From Mytilus edulis (taxonomy: Eukaryota > Mollusca > Bivalvia > Mytilida > Mytilidae): a DNA stretch of 64,000 nucleotides. Under the pieces are notes generated by a model. That model saw only the letters and a program-made list of their open reading frames with translations. It did not search any database and was not told the origin of the DNA. Location: assembly GCF_963676685.1 (NCBI RefSeq), contig NC_092345.1:24761585-24825584 (forward strand). Direction: 5' to 3'. Made by a program: the position numbers and the translations under genes. This document shows, one piece after another, positions 48,286 to 59,533 of the stretch (its first letter is position 1; each line of letters begins with the position of its first letter).

Positions 48286-48944
48286 ATGACAAGGCTGGGT
48301 ATTTATTTGATTTGAAATTTGATAGAGAGTCGACTTATTCGTCACTGTTCCTGTCTGATGATAATACAGTGCTTGGTAATGCTTTCACTAAGGAAACACC
48401 GATTCCCGTGAATCATCCTGAACAGTTTAACACTTACAAAGGAACAATAGGAGATAGATGCTTAACTTCTGCAAGTAAAATATACTTTGAGATTAAGTTC
48501 TCGTACGAAGTATTAGTTGAACTGCATTCAAAAAGATTAGTACTTGAAGTAGGAGTGGCTAGTCGTGAAAAAATAGACAGTGATTATTATGTAGGACTCC
48601 ACGGATGGTCGTTTTTCATTCATAATTGCAATACTAGCATATGCCTTAGAGCCCAGCACGATATTATGAACAAATACGAAGAAGTTAAGATAATAAGCAG
48701 CAGTAATTCAGTCGGTACAGTTGCCACAGGAAAACTGGGATTCTTTGTTAACATGAACCGCAATGAATTTTCCGTTATTGACAAGGACAGTTTGAAAATA
48801 TTGTACACGTTTACAAAAGTAGTATCGGCTGATCAGCTTTGTCTAGCGTTCGGTGTTTATAATCCTAACATGATGGAAACAAAACTGAAAATAATGAATT
48901 CGTACGATTTCACCAATCTTCCAATCATTAATGTTGTTGCATAG
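48286..48944 (+). CDS. gene D exon 2: complete B30.2 (PRY-SPRY) domain
   Basis: Follows TTATTTCAG, starts AT|GAC and ends TAG. The whole protein is 259 residues. PRY part: DLKFDRESTYSSLFLSDDN. It then has TPIPVNHPEQFNTYKG, as in gene B. Loop residues are its own: SDYYVGLHGWSFFIHNCNTS, ICLRAQHDIMNKYEEVKI, NPNMMETKLKIMNSYDF. The core GKLGFFVNMNRNEFSVIDK is unchanged. The sequence after the stop is unrelated to the 3' UTR shared by A, B, C and E, so the duplication border or a later rearrangement lies at the stop codon, and its poly(A) site must be different. Confidence 0.84.
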
Positions 48945-50454
48945 CAAATTGTATGGAACTAAAGTTTAATCAGTTTTGAATTTGACAAAGTAGCAAAATA
49001 CATGTGTATATTTCAAATAATTTTATAATGGTCATCTTAAAGTGTTTGTATTATACAGACAGAATATTTGGCTCCATTTTCCAACTTTTTTCGTAGAAAA
49101 TTCAACTGGGCTTTATTTAAATATGAAAAAAATTAAAGAAGCACTAGCTACTAGATATTTAAAAATCTATAGAATGATTTTTGATTTGTTCAATAATTTA
49201 TGAAAGTGAAATATTGAAATAATAATTTGCTTTAAGCAGCCAGTATGATTCATTTTTTTCAAAAAGAAACATTTATGATGAATTACTCACTTCCAAGTAT
49301 GTAATTCGACCATATTGAATTCGTATTCATGTGAACTACAATTTGACCCCTTATAATTGAAGTAGAGATGGATAACGCATACATTGTGAGTGTTCGGTTA
49401 TTTGAAGGAAAATAATGTCAATATTGAAAGCGAAAGAAATTTAAATCATTTGATTGTTTGATTCGATCTACAAAAACATTCTTATACAGGTATAACAAAG
49501 ATTAACATATATTTTTAATCGATAATATAAAATTAAACAGATCTAGAAAAATATATGAGGTTATTTCTGTGTCTAAAGAACATACCCTTTATCATTAGCG
49601 GCAGTCTTAATTTCACTCCAATCGTTATCGTCGACCCATTTTACAGAACATCCCTTTTCAATAAGTTGCAATTTTGTTCAATACTAGAATATACATGAAA
49701 TATATTTTTCTAGGTAAATATTATACATCATCCTTAAGAAGATAGTTCATGTCATACTCTATGTTAAATCTAACGTAAGAAGGGTTATTTGTTTTTATCT
49801 TATTCCGATAGTTAACTATGTGTAATCATTTTTAACATGTTCATAAATATAAAGTCTTTCATTTAAAAAAAAAAACGAAACCTATAGCAGAGAGCTTGTC
49901 ATAATTATTTTGATTATATAAGTAATATTGTACATGTTCAAATACAGCAACTTTGATTCAAATCTCTGAGTTGAAGGCGGTACTTTGACCAATAATTGTT
50001 TACTTTTCACACATTAAATTTTTGACTTGAATGGATAGTTGTCTTTTTGGCATTCATACCACATCTTCTCATGGACACACAAATAAAGATCATCGTTGAA
50101 TGTATAATGTGATAGTGTATAAGTTGTTTAGAGTCTAATGATAAAAAGCTATCACATGTAGGTCCTTATGTATAACAGTTGCATGAGTTAGAACATGTGG
50201 GATAATAATTATTGTTATTAATGTAATTATTTTAGAGGCTTATTCTTTTTTACAAATATCTTTTCACGTTTAAAAAAATACGTATGGTAACAAAATATGT
50301 TATTGTTGCAAGTTAAAGTGTATGTACGTATAGCAATACATGTATATATAAGAAGCAATAAAACATGTTTTGGACATCGTTGCATGGTGAATTGGCCTTA
50401 ACTATTTAATAATCAAGTGATCAGTACGCTGGTGTTGGAAACACAATTGTTGAA
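48945..50454. other. unique non-coding stretch after gene D
   Basis: AT-rich. It is not similar to the 3' flanks of the other units, and no gene or repeat was recognised. Confidence 0.45.
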
Positions 50455-50769
50455 TTGGGAAGTAAATTTGTCGGCAAGTTTTCGGCAATCCTATGGAAAT
50501 CATATGCGCCTATTGTTGCAAACCTCGTCTTGTTCACATATGAGTCGCAGTTCCTTAAAAAAAACTTGTCACTTACAAGAAAGAAAAAGCCCGATCATTT
50601 AATTTCACATTCAGATATAGTAATGATGTTCTCTCAAGACCAATTCAAACTTGGATCCATAAATATATCTCTAGAATTATATATAAAAGAACCAATATAC
50701 ACGGCTTCGTCTATCTCATTTTCAGACATATTATTTGATATTCAAATGCGGCGATTAGTTATACTATAA
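50455..50769 (+). mobile_element. degenerate reverse-transcriptase fragment
   Basis: The 104-codon frame contains APIVANLVLFTYESQFLKKN, comparable with CAPLLVDLFLYYYENDFIQE of the copy at 54027. Further on, SHSDIVMMFSQDQFKLGSIN and LELYIKEPIYTASSISFSD echo the YxDD-containing strand and the LELDIKDT..SASYLDL region. The second catalytic Asp is replaced (SDIV). It is probably a diverged, inactive piece of the same type of element. The join to the B30.2 unit sequence is at about 50768. Confidence 0.45.
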
Positions 50770-51311
50770 ATATCCGACGTTGAAAAAAGAAGACAATAAG
50801 AAACTGTTAACGAAAATATAAGCAATTAGACTTGTCTTTTTTTTCGCGTAAAGGTTTTACTTTTTTAGTTGTTTGCTTTGCCCCCTGTTGAGGAACCCAT
50901 TGTCAAGTTCGTTACTTCTACCATTATAAATAGCTAAGGTTTATTTGTGCATTTGCCCTTTATGTAGATTCTCCGAATATCGCCATCTTTGATTGTACAA
51001 TCGCAGTATACAATAGGTCTATGTCTTTGACCTAATCTGCAAATTAAAAGGCAGATTGGCAATTGATAGGTTAGACTGTTTATTTCTAGAAATAAAATGT
51101 GGTGATTTATTGCATTATTCAAAATATTTAAATAAATACCAAATATTTATGTTTTTAGAATCATATTTCAACTTGACACTGTAAATATAGGAGTAGTTAT
51201 TTTTATTATTTATTATTACATATTTTCGTAGTATTTTTCAAAAGTAAATATCAAAATTCACTCTTGAAAAAGAACTGGTAAAATAACACATTATTATGGA
51301 TCTTTTTTCAG
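50770..51311. other. remnant of the gene A/C-type intron before pseudogene E
   Basis: Matches 15680-16260 (A) with gaps, starting at ATCCGACGTTGA, then jumps directly to the acceptor TTTTTTCAG. Exon 1 and most of the intron are missing. Confidence 0.6.
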
Positions 51312-52490
51312 ATGACAAGGCTGGATATTTATTTTCCTTGAAAGGAGTAGGTCCTGTAAGGACCGATTTTGGCCTCAAATTTCAGTTTCATCTGACGAAA
51401 GATTTTTACCACTTTTTAAACACTTAAGTGTCTATTTCATTTGATTCAATTATTTTTTTGTGAAAGATTTTAACTCATTTAGTCATAAAAAACGATCCGA
51501 TTCAAGCTAAAATATGAAAAATCTACCAAATATGCGAAAATTGTCACTTTTCAGAGGGTTTTTGTCAAAAATGAAAGTGGCCGCATCCGTGTTCATCCTC
51601 AATCTTTAGATAAGTTATGTATTATCATCAAATACAACTTACATTTTAATATTTTGGATGAACACGAATGCGGCCACTTTTGTTTTACACGGAAACCGTC
51701 TGAAATTTAACTAAAATGCTTGAATTTTGATGATTTCAGTAATTTAGCATGACTTAATGGTGCTAGTACTCAATATATGTGCATTGTATTGCCAAAAACA
51801 GCCAATATTTAAGTAGCAGAACCATTCTACTATCCAATAAATAACTTAAAGTTTACATTTTAACAATTTTGTAAAACTTCTATATTTTGGGGCCAAAAAG
51901 GGCTCTAACCGGACCTACTCCTTTGACAGAAAGTGGACTAATCCATTACTGTTCCTGTCTGATGATAATACAGTAACACTTACCAAGGAACAATAGGAGA
52001 TAAATGCTTAACTTCTGCAAGTAAAATATACTTTGAGATTAAGTTCTCGTACGAAGTATTAGTTGAACTGGATTCAAGAAAATTAGTACTTGAAGTAGGA
52101 GTGGCTAGTCGTGAAAAAATAGACAGTGATTATTATGTAGGACTCCACGGGTGGTCGTTTCATATTAATAATTGCGAAACTAGCATATGCCTTAATGCCC
52201 AGCATGTTGAAACGAACACACTCGAAGAAATTAAGATAATAAGCAGCAGTAATACAGCCGGTACAGTGACCACAGGAAGACTGGGATTCTTTGTTAACAT
52301 GGACCGCAATGAATTCTCCGTTATTGACAAGGACAGTTCGAAAATATTGTACACGCTAAGAAAAGTAGTTTCCGCTGATCAGCTTTGTCTAGCGTTTGGT
52401 GTTTATAATCCCCATCGTCTTCAAGCAAAACTAGAAATAATGTATTCTTACGATTTCACAAATCTTCCAATTATCAATGTTGTGGCTTAG
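51312..52490 (+). pseudogene. pseudogene E: B30.2 exon split by a mobile element and frameshifted
   Basis: 51312-51343 is the exon start (AT|GAC AAG GCT... to TTG AAA) and 51922-52490 the remainder (TTT GAC AGA AAG...). The two are separated by a 578-bp element placed between codons. After SDDNTV, 58 bp are missing relative to gene D (GTGCTTGG... to ...CAGTTT), which shifts the frame to a TAG at 51994-51996. The downstream part is still clean for 129 codons from 52101 (GVASREKIDSDYYVGLHGW onward to NVVA), so the inactivation is recent. Its SDYYVGLHGWSFHI resembles gene D. No exon 1 lies upstream. Confidence 0.85.
51344..51921. mobile_element. 578-bp GGAGTAGG element (inside pseudogene E)
   Basis: Starts GGAGTAGGTCCTGTAAGGACC and ends AACCGGACCTACTCC. 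Removing it restores GAAA|TTTGACAG exactly as in A, C and D, with no target duplication. The central hairpin has arms AAGTGGCCGCATCCGTGTTC (51576-51595) and GAACACGAATGCGGCCACTT (51661-51680). It has no coding capacity. About 580 bp with the same ends is at 38245, and a truncated copy is at 25828. Confidence 0.9.
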
Positions 52491-53856
52491 AAAATAGGGT
52501 TACTTAAAAAGGAACAAGCAATTCACTAGTATCTTAATACACTCACTCGAAAGTGTAATATAACATAGTGTGAGGGACAATATTCCTTTTTAATAATTTA
52601 GTATTCCCGTCGTAAAAGAGATGTAAATATTTCTGCATTAGATTACTCTTTGTCCAATTTAATAAGCTGTGATGTACCAAGCTAGAACGAAATATTACTT
52701 TTGGCTTTCCTGTGTATATTTTGTTTGATTTGGTGCAAATAGAATTGCTTCCCAGTTGACAGTAAGGATACCAGTCCAGTACCAATAAATGTGGAGTCTT
52801 TATAATTTAACCGTTGTTTAAATTTACATTTTTACCGAAATAAAAAAGTTTGTGTAGTTTGAAAGGCTGCATGAGAGTCACACTTTTAACTTCTATCAAA
52901 TTTTGTGTGATTCTCAAAGGTAATCTATGGATGATTTTATTGGTTAATGGTCCTATTCTGGAAAAAGAAATTAAATTTTGCAGTCAAAACATTAGTAATA
53001 CAAAATCTATCCTTCAATTGTGATAAAGTGCATTTAACTAACGGGGAAATAATTGAGTCTCTATTGAACAGGTACCGTATAATCGCAACCCCAAGGGTTG
53101 TTTGGAGTATAGAAATGTCATCCGTTCATCCCAGTAAGTTTTCAGTTTTGCTGTGCGGGATGTTTAAATTCGCATGACGAATGATCAGTAGAAATATAAG
53201 TAATCTACATGAAATATTTCGTATTGTATTATAAAAATATATCACATTATCTAAATAACTCATAGCTGAGAGGGGAATAGAGCAGATTTCTACCCCAAGA
53301 AAACATTGTCAATCAAATTACTATTATTTAATTACTTTGTGTTCTTCATTATGGTCAATCTGACAGCCGTTAAGGTTAAACCCTGCAATCCAAACACTGT
53401 GTAGGTGATCGGAAATAAGAAATATCAGTTATATTTTTCGGAATATTATGGTTAACGCATTGAACTATGATACTATTAAATTTACTTAGCAAACTTTGGA
53501 CATTTTTCAAAATGTGACTGCTAATGAAAAGATACATGGTAAATTAATCTTACCTTGAGATTTAAAGACCGAAGAGTATCAGTCGAAACTAAACAAAGTA
53601 CTCACTTACTATTGTTACCTGGTCAACGTCAACACCTTATTGTGTCTCATGTACTTGTCTCTGAAACATAAATTCACCATTATAGTTTGATATAATGTAT
53701 ATTGGTAAACATATTTCAGAGAAAAATGCTTGTTTTCTATGTCTCTTTATATGTTTTTTTTTATCATAACTAATAATGTTTGACTTTACAACTTACTGTA
53801 TACTATGTTTTATGTATTTATTAGAATGTTTAATTAAAGTTGCTTGACTTCATAAA
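52491..53856. other. 3' flank of pseudogene E, no gene
   Basis: 52491-53045 is a diverged copy of the 3' UTR and flank of A-C, with poly(A) context CCAATAAATGTGGAGTC at 52782-52798. The ORF at 52947-53177 is not open in A-C and is dismissed. From about 53050 the sequence is unrelated and unassigned. Confidence 0.5.
52784..52789 (+). terminator. poly(A) signal of pseudogene E
   Basis: AATAAA in the family context ACCAATAAATGTGGAGTC. Confidence 0.5.
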
Positions 53857-55075
53857 ATCTTGAATCTGGGAACTTGCAGAACTGTTTCACGATAAAAAAA
53901 CAGGATCACTCTGATCCAATCAAAAAATTCTCTGAAACTAACATTATCAAGATGCTTGATTTCCTGATTGACAATATATTTGTTACGTTCGGAAGACGTA
54001 TTTTTCAACAGACTATAGGCATTCCAATTGGAACGAATTGTGCTCCTCTTCTTGTCGACTTGTTTCTTTATTATTATGAAAATGACTTCATACAAGAACT
54101 TAGGAAGAAAGATAAGAAGTTAACGATATCCTTTAACTATAATTTCGCTATACAGAAGATGTTCTTTCACTTAATAATTCAAAATTTGGTGACTATGTCG
54201 AACGCATCTATCCAATTGAACTAGATATAAAGGATACAACATATACAGTTAAATCTGAATCATATCTTGACTTACATAAACAAATTGACAATAAGGGTCG
54301 ATTGAAAACAAAACTTTACGACCAAAGAGATAATTTCAGCTTTCCAATTGTGAACTTTTCATTTCTAAGTAGCAAACAGTAAAAAACACAAAAACACTGA
54401 ACTCCGAGGACAATTCAAAAAGGAATGTCCCAAATCAAAAGGCAAAATCGAAAGTTAAAACACATAAAACGCATTGATAACAACTGACATATTCCTGATT
54501 TGGTACAGGCATTTTCTTATGTAGAAAATGGTGGATTAAACATTACAGCAGCACCTGCATACGGGGTATATATCTCCCAATTGATACGATATTCCCGTGC
54601 TTGCATTTCCTATTATGATTTTCTTGATAGAGGGTTGTTGCTCACAAGGAAGCTGTTAAATCAAGAGCACCAAATGGTGAAGTTGAAATCATCTCTTCGT
54701 AAATTTTACGGACGCCGTCATGAGTTGGTTGACCATTATGGAATAACCGTCTCACAAATGATATCGGATATGTTCCTTACGTCGTAACTACAATCCCCTT
54801 CCCTTTCATAAATGTGACTTACCGGATTTGTGATCTCATAAGCAACAACAGCATGTGCAGCAGTATCTGCTTACCCTTATGGAGCACCTGAGATCTTCCC
54901 TAGTGTTTGGTAGGGTTCGTTTAGTTTATTCGTTAGTTTTCTATGTTGTGTCATGTGTACTATTGTTTGTCTGTTTGTTTCTTTTTATTTTTAGCCATGG
55001 CGTTGTCAGTTTATTTTTGATTTATGAGTTTGACTGTATCTCTGGTATCTTTCGTCCCTCTTATTTCACATTGGG
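53857..55075 (+). mobile_element. decayed reverse-transcriptase copy with 3' tail
   Basis: The first frame (from about 53874) holds NIIKMLDFLIDNIFVTFG, RRIFQQTIGIPIGTNCAPLL and VDLFLYYYENDFIQEL, the classic region before the catalytic motif. A frameshift near 54150 damages the expected YxDD. Another frame then continues with KFGDYVERIYPIELDIKDT, SYLDL and KTKLYDQRDNFSFPIVNFSF. A 160-bp repeat is inserted (54380-54538), after which APAYGVYISQLIRYSRACI, DFLDRGLLLTRKLL and VSQMISDMFLTS run to a stop at 54787. The typical 3' tail (GCCATGGCGTTGTCAGTTTA) follows to about 55075. By motif it resembles Penelope-like or a related reverse transcriptase; the class is not certain. Inactive. Confidence 0.75.
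54380..54538 (-). repeat. dispersed repeat nested in the reverse-transcriptase copy
   Basis: Inverted copy of the middle of the TAGCTATAAAACCAGGTT family (AACACTGAACTCCGAGG ... GGTACAGGCATTTTC ... AAAATGGTGGATT). It splits the FSFLSS and APAYGV segments of the host element, so it inserted later. Confidence 0.7.
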
Positions 55076-55622
55076 CGTGAACATTGATAAAAGGAAATAA
55101 AACGACGTTGACATATTATCGATTTCGATGACTATAAAATATAATAAAAACAGTGTCAATCTTCTCAAACATAAGCTCAGAACATTTAATACATATTGAA
55201 TCTAAATTCCGTTTTCGTAATATTTGTTTTATGATAACCTCCAAATAGAAAACAAAGGCAAAAACACTTCCGTTTTCGATTTTGTTTGAAGATATTGTTA
55301 TTTATTTATATTTTATGTGAGAAATCGAAATTTGAAAACGGAAACATTTCCTATTTTTGTTTTTCGTTAATAATTTCTCATGGGATAACGGCTATTGATT
55401 CCCATGTTGTATTTATTAAGATGCACCTCAAAAACTAATTATTCCACTGATTAAAATATCTAAAAAGAGTAGGTTCATTTTCTGATAACATATCAACCAT
55501 TTTATAAGGAAAAGGTCTGGAAAACCAGCATTTTTATTGCTTCACATGGTTAAAAGGTTACGATATCGTAAAGGTATTTGAAAAAAATAGTAATTTGAAA
55601 ATAATGAAAACTGTATAGACCT
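55076..55622. other. no gene recognised
   Basis: AT-rich, with several scattered CCGTTTTCGATTTT-like phrases in both orientations (55205, 55270, 55335). Nothing else seen. Confidence 0.35.
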
Positions 55623-55930
55623 TGAAAGATTTTCGGTACTTATCCATCTTCGGATTACAAATGTTTGACTTTAAACGTTCCTGATGAAGGTAAAACCAGA
55701 AAAGCGCGTCGGACGCAATGAGTTATGAAACGTGTTGTTTTCCATTTTTTACATGACTGGGTCGATACCTCTGATGGTGGACTATCAGTCCCCGATGGTA
55801 TCATCAGTTTAGTAGTAAGTGATTCGGTACTGACTAACAAACGTTACTAGAATTGTTCGTTTATAAATTTTGAAATAATTATAAAACTAAGGTGACATCT
55901 CCCTTAGGCAAAGTTGGCTTTAGATGAATT
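55623..55930 (+). repeat. GGTCGATGCC-type dispersed repeat, diverged copy
   Basis: Contains GTTCCTGATGAAGGTAAA, GACTGGGTCGATACCTCTGA, TCAGTCCCCGATGGTATCAT and AAAGTTGGC in order. A related copy in the opposite orientation is at 57785-58065. Confidence 0.55.
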
Positions 55931-57784
55931 TGCAATTTTTTTAGGTATTTTTGACAAATAGCTCTATTTTATAGATTCTTGTTCAATAGCGTTTGACCTC
56001 CAAAACCATGTATTTTTTCCTATTGTATTTCATTCTCTTATAAATCTTCAATGAAGTTTGTAACATCAATTCATAAGAGATCACTAAATTTAATGGGGTA
56101 TAACATTTGTTCTATTGGTGTTTTTTGGAAATCTGAGACACGATTTTGGAGGCCAAGCTGTGTTGTACAAGAATTTATAAAATATTTTGGGATGTTATAA
56201 ATACCAAAGAAGCTAAATTCATTCTAGTGAGCACATCACAGTATGGCAACTAATTACATACGAATTAATTATGAAATAATTATTTCATAATGAAATTATC
56301 ACTATTTGAAACATGGATCTTTCTTCTTTCTTTTGGTACCTTATTTATAACATTTAAAGAAGGATGAAATGAATTACATCATTTTAAAGTTATCTGATTG
56401 GGAGTGACAAAATCTGTGCATCGTTCTACCTTAAATACGATATATATTCCGACTTGATATTCAATTTGATTTATGATAAATATATGGCTAAACATCACGT
56501 ATAGCAATATTAGTGAGAAAAAAGTCATTCGACAAGACTAGCATGTTTTTTTTCTAATAAAGGAAAATTATTGTTGAAATAATGCTGGTGTAATACAACC
56601 GAATCATATATATAGTACGTCGCATTCGGATGCACACAACAAAGGCCGAAAAAATACTCCCTTGAATTTACAGTGCTAGGAAACAAAAGCCTGTATTTCA
56701 TTGCAGTAAAATATGTCTGGGTCATCAACATATACCTTGGGTGTTTCAAAGAACCTTTTTGTTAAAATTGGGATTGATGTAGAATATTTTATAAACATCA
56801 GGTTAATTGGTTACTAACGCTTGTACGCAGGTAAAAAAAAGAGGTGAATATTTGATTGGCGAACTTCTAGTGGTGGTTATTATCTTATGTGCAATGACAT
56901 TTGTTTAATTAAATTTTACTGGCCTGGTGAAATAGTATTTTTTTGTTAAAATTATAACAGAGAACACTTCCAGTATGAAAAGTAACATACTTTTTCTGTG
57001 TTGATATTAAACAAGATAAAAAGTTACAATCATTGCATTTCAAAGCAACACTTTATGGTGTCTTCTACTGAAAAAATCAACATACCTTACATTGCATATA
57101 AGAAAGAACTGGTTCCGGGAACTTCGGATGTACCAGAACAGGTACTTCAAATCTGACAAACAGACAAAATGAACCCTCTTTTTAAAATTTGGTGCAGTTT
57201 TTTTAATATTTATAATTAAAGGTCCAAAAGTGTTATACAATTATCACCAGTCCTTCAGCTTTCATTTCATACCAAAAATACCTAAATATTCTACATATTT
57301 TGGAAGTTACACTCATGCGTAGGAACTATTTTGTGTTAAATATGTACTACTTTCTGTGCTTTCTGGTCGGGCCTTAATTAGTGGTGCTACACCATAATGT
57401 GAAAAGTTTCTGTTTTATTATCAATTTTACCTAGAAAAGAATGAAGTTAATATATGTCACAAATTGAAAGAATAAAATTGGATTAGGTGATACAAAACAA
57501 AAATACATTGAACATATTCAATCAACAACATTTATTCATGATTCATAAAGACATGGTTTTATGCCAACGTTTCATTACATTTAACAGGGTGGGTAGAAGT
57601 TAAATTACAGAGCATTTATGATTCATAAATACTTTGAGATTTATTTGTCATGGAATTTCTTTTAAACAAATATCTGTTAATATTAAAGGGGCTCTAACAA
57701 AAAAATGGAATTTTGTTTTTTTGTTCAATCATTAACTTGATTAATGAAAATGAAATAGTTAAATAATTTATTTGTTTTATGCGT
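55931..57784. other. no gene recognised
   Basis: AT-rich spacer. A 24-bp perfect palindrome (ATTATGAAATAA and its complement) is at 56268-56291. The minus-strand ORFs at 56525-56749 and 57040-57240 are unassigned. Confidence 0.35.
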
Positions 57785-58065
57785 ACAAAGCACTTTTTCT
57801 GGATTTACCTTCATCAGGAACGCTCAAAGCCACATATTTGAAAGCCGAGGATGTATAAGTACCAAAATAGTTGAAGAGCTTATGACAAAAATACCTTAAA
57901 AAAGCCAAATACATCTGAGGTCAACTTTGCCTGAGGGAGTGAAACGTTAGTTTCTTTAAAATTTTCAAACGTACAAATTTAGAAAGGTTTGAATGATGTC
58001 AGTACCGAGGTGCTGATTACTGTGCTGATGATACTCATAAGGGCTGATAGTTCACCCGCAGAGTT
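57785..58065 (-). repeat. GGTCGATGCC-type dispersed repeat, diverged inverted copy
   Basis: On the minus strand: TATCAGCCC, AGCACCTCGGTACTGAC, CAAAGTTGACCTCAGATG, GAGCGTTCCTGATGAAGG. Inverse to 55623-55930. It ends about 115 bp before the LINE ORF1. Confidence 0.5.
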
Positions 58066-58180
58066 ATCAACCTAGAGTACATTACAACATATAAATCCAC
58101 AGAATAACCATGAAAACTGCAATTTATTAACGACAGTACACTAATACACCAAAATAGAAAATAAACCGTGCGTCACACGA

Positions 58181-59146
58181 ATGGAACAACACCACCAAAT
58201 TGACGTCAGAGGTAAAGATTTAAAAAATGTACAATCATTGTTAGCTGCCAAAAAACCTGGAGGCAACAAAGATCAACAAGAAAAACCACCAAAGCGAGAC
58301 AAACGAACCCATTCAGATGTGTCTGAGGAAAGTATTGACAATATTGACATTATGAGCATTTACTCAGACCTAAAAGATATAAAAAAATCCCTTCAGGACA
58401 CAGTGATCAACTCTGATTTAGAGTCGTTAGTCAAACAAAGCTATTTAAAAGAACTTGTTACAAGTATTGTTAGTCAATTATTGAATACACTAAAAGATTC
58501 CATCACTGCAGAATTCAATATTAAGTTAAGAGAAAAAACAGGACAGTTGCAAGACAATGTTGATTCTCTAAACCTGGAAAATCACCTTCTGAAGGAGAAA
58601 CTAAGGGAGAAAGAAATTAAGATAAAGGAGTTGGATGAAAAAGTGGAGGATTGTAATTTAAGAAGTGTGGATGCTTTGAAATCTGCAAATTACAATGAGC
58701 AATATTCAAGGAAGCACAACATTCGCATTGTGAACTATCCAGAAAAAAACAATGAACATCTACATGCTGAATTTATCAACCTCGTCAAAAAAGACTTGAA
58801 GATTAATTTGGAGCCTACTGATTTAATTGCCATACATCGCATTCCTGGAAAAGAAGGGGCAATAAGACCAATTAGTAATGCCAAAGTAAGAAACACAGAT
58901 ACGAAAATTAAGATCATGAGGAGCAAAAAAGGATTAAAAAAAGATATAAAATTCCATGATGATATCACCCAGAAGAACTTAGGACTGATGTCAAGACTAA
59001 ACCTAACTGGGAAACTAGAGAATGTTTGGTTTTATAACTGTAGTGTTTATGGGAAGCACCAGAACAGTAAAAGTGGTAACCTGAGAATAAAGTTTGACTT
59101 GTTTGACAATATAGAAGAGAAAATTAGAAAGAAAACAGCTTCATGA
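58181..59146 (+). CDS. LINE ORF1 protein (L1 ORF1p-like)
   Basis: 321 residues, uninterrupted. The first 60 residues are basic and polar (KPGGNKDQQEKPPKRDKRTH). Residues about 60-165 are charged, heptad-rich coiled coil (VDSLNLENHLLKEKLREKEI, KIKELDEKVED). Then comes an RRM-like region starting YSRKHNIRIVNYPE, and a C-terminal domain with IAIHRIPGK, IRPI, KIKIMRSKKGLKK and IKFHDDITQKNLGLMSRLN. This order (coiled coil, RRM, CTD) is that of L1 ORF1p, the RNA-binding chaperone that trimerises and coats the element's RNA. The ATG at 58181 is the first in frame. Despite the decay of ORF2 this frame is whole, so the copy is young or simply lucky. It is not a host gene. Confidence 0.8.
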   Translation: MEQHHQIDVRGKDLKNVQSLLAAKKPGGNKDQQEKPPKRDKRTHSDVSEESIDNIDIMSIYSDLKDIKKSLQDTVINSDLESLVKQSYLKELVTSIVSQLLNTLKDSITAEFNIKLREKTGQLQDNVDSLNLENHLLKEKLREKEIKIKELDEKVEDCNLRSVDALKSANYNEQYSRKHNIRIVNYPEKNNEHLHAEFINLVKKDLKINLEPTDLIAIHRIPGKEGAIRPISNAKVRNTDTKIKIMRSKKGLKKDIKFHDDITQKNLGLMSRLNLTGKLENVWFYNCSVYGKHQNSKSGNLRIKFDLFDNIEEKIRKKTAS

Positions 59147-59533
59147 GTTGTTTTGAAATACATTGTACTGATCTTAAGAAGGGAGATAACTCTAACTCTT
59201 TTTTTTTAATTGTAAAAATGTTGGTCTCATCTGTTTCTGTAATTTAGACTACAATTTCTTTTATTTTTTTTTAACTTTGAGTAAGATAATCTTAAAGTCT
59301 ATGTTGATACATTTTTGTGTTGTGTTTCTTTTTTATTAATTTTTGAATACCGTTCATAATTTACGCCAATACTGTGAAACCAATCTGATGTGTTTTGTAC
59401 ATTATCGCCACTGTCATTTTATTGTATGTGTGTTGTGTGTATGTGATTATAATATGTACTTTATTACTGTTTTACAATTAACTTATTTGCTCTCTGGTTT
59501 ATGTTCTATCTGTTATATACATACATGTAACCT

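Noticed and set aside
52947-53177. 76-codon ORF downstream of pseudogene E
   Set aside because: The homologous 3' flanks of genes A-C have stops in this frame, so it is untranslated flank.
54855-55100. 81-codon hydrophobic ORF after the reverse-transcriptase copy
   Set aside because: Falls in the element's 3' tail, which is repeated elsewhere with the frame broken.
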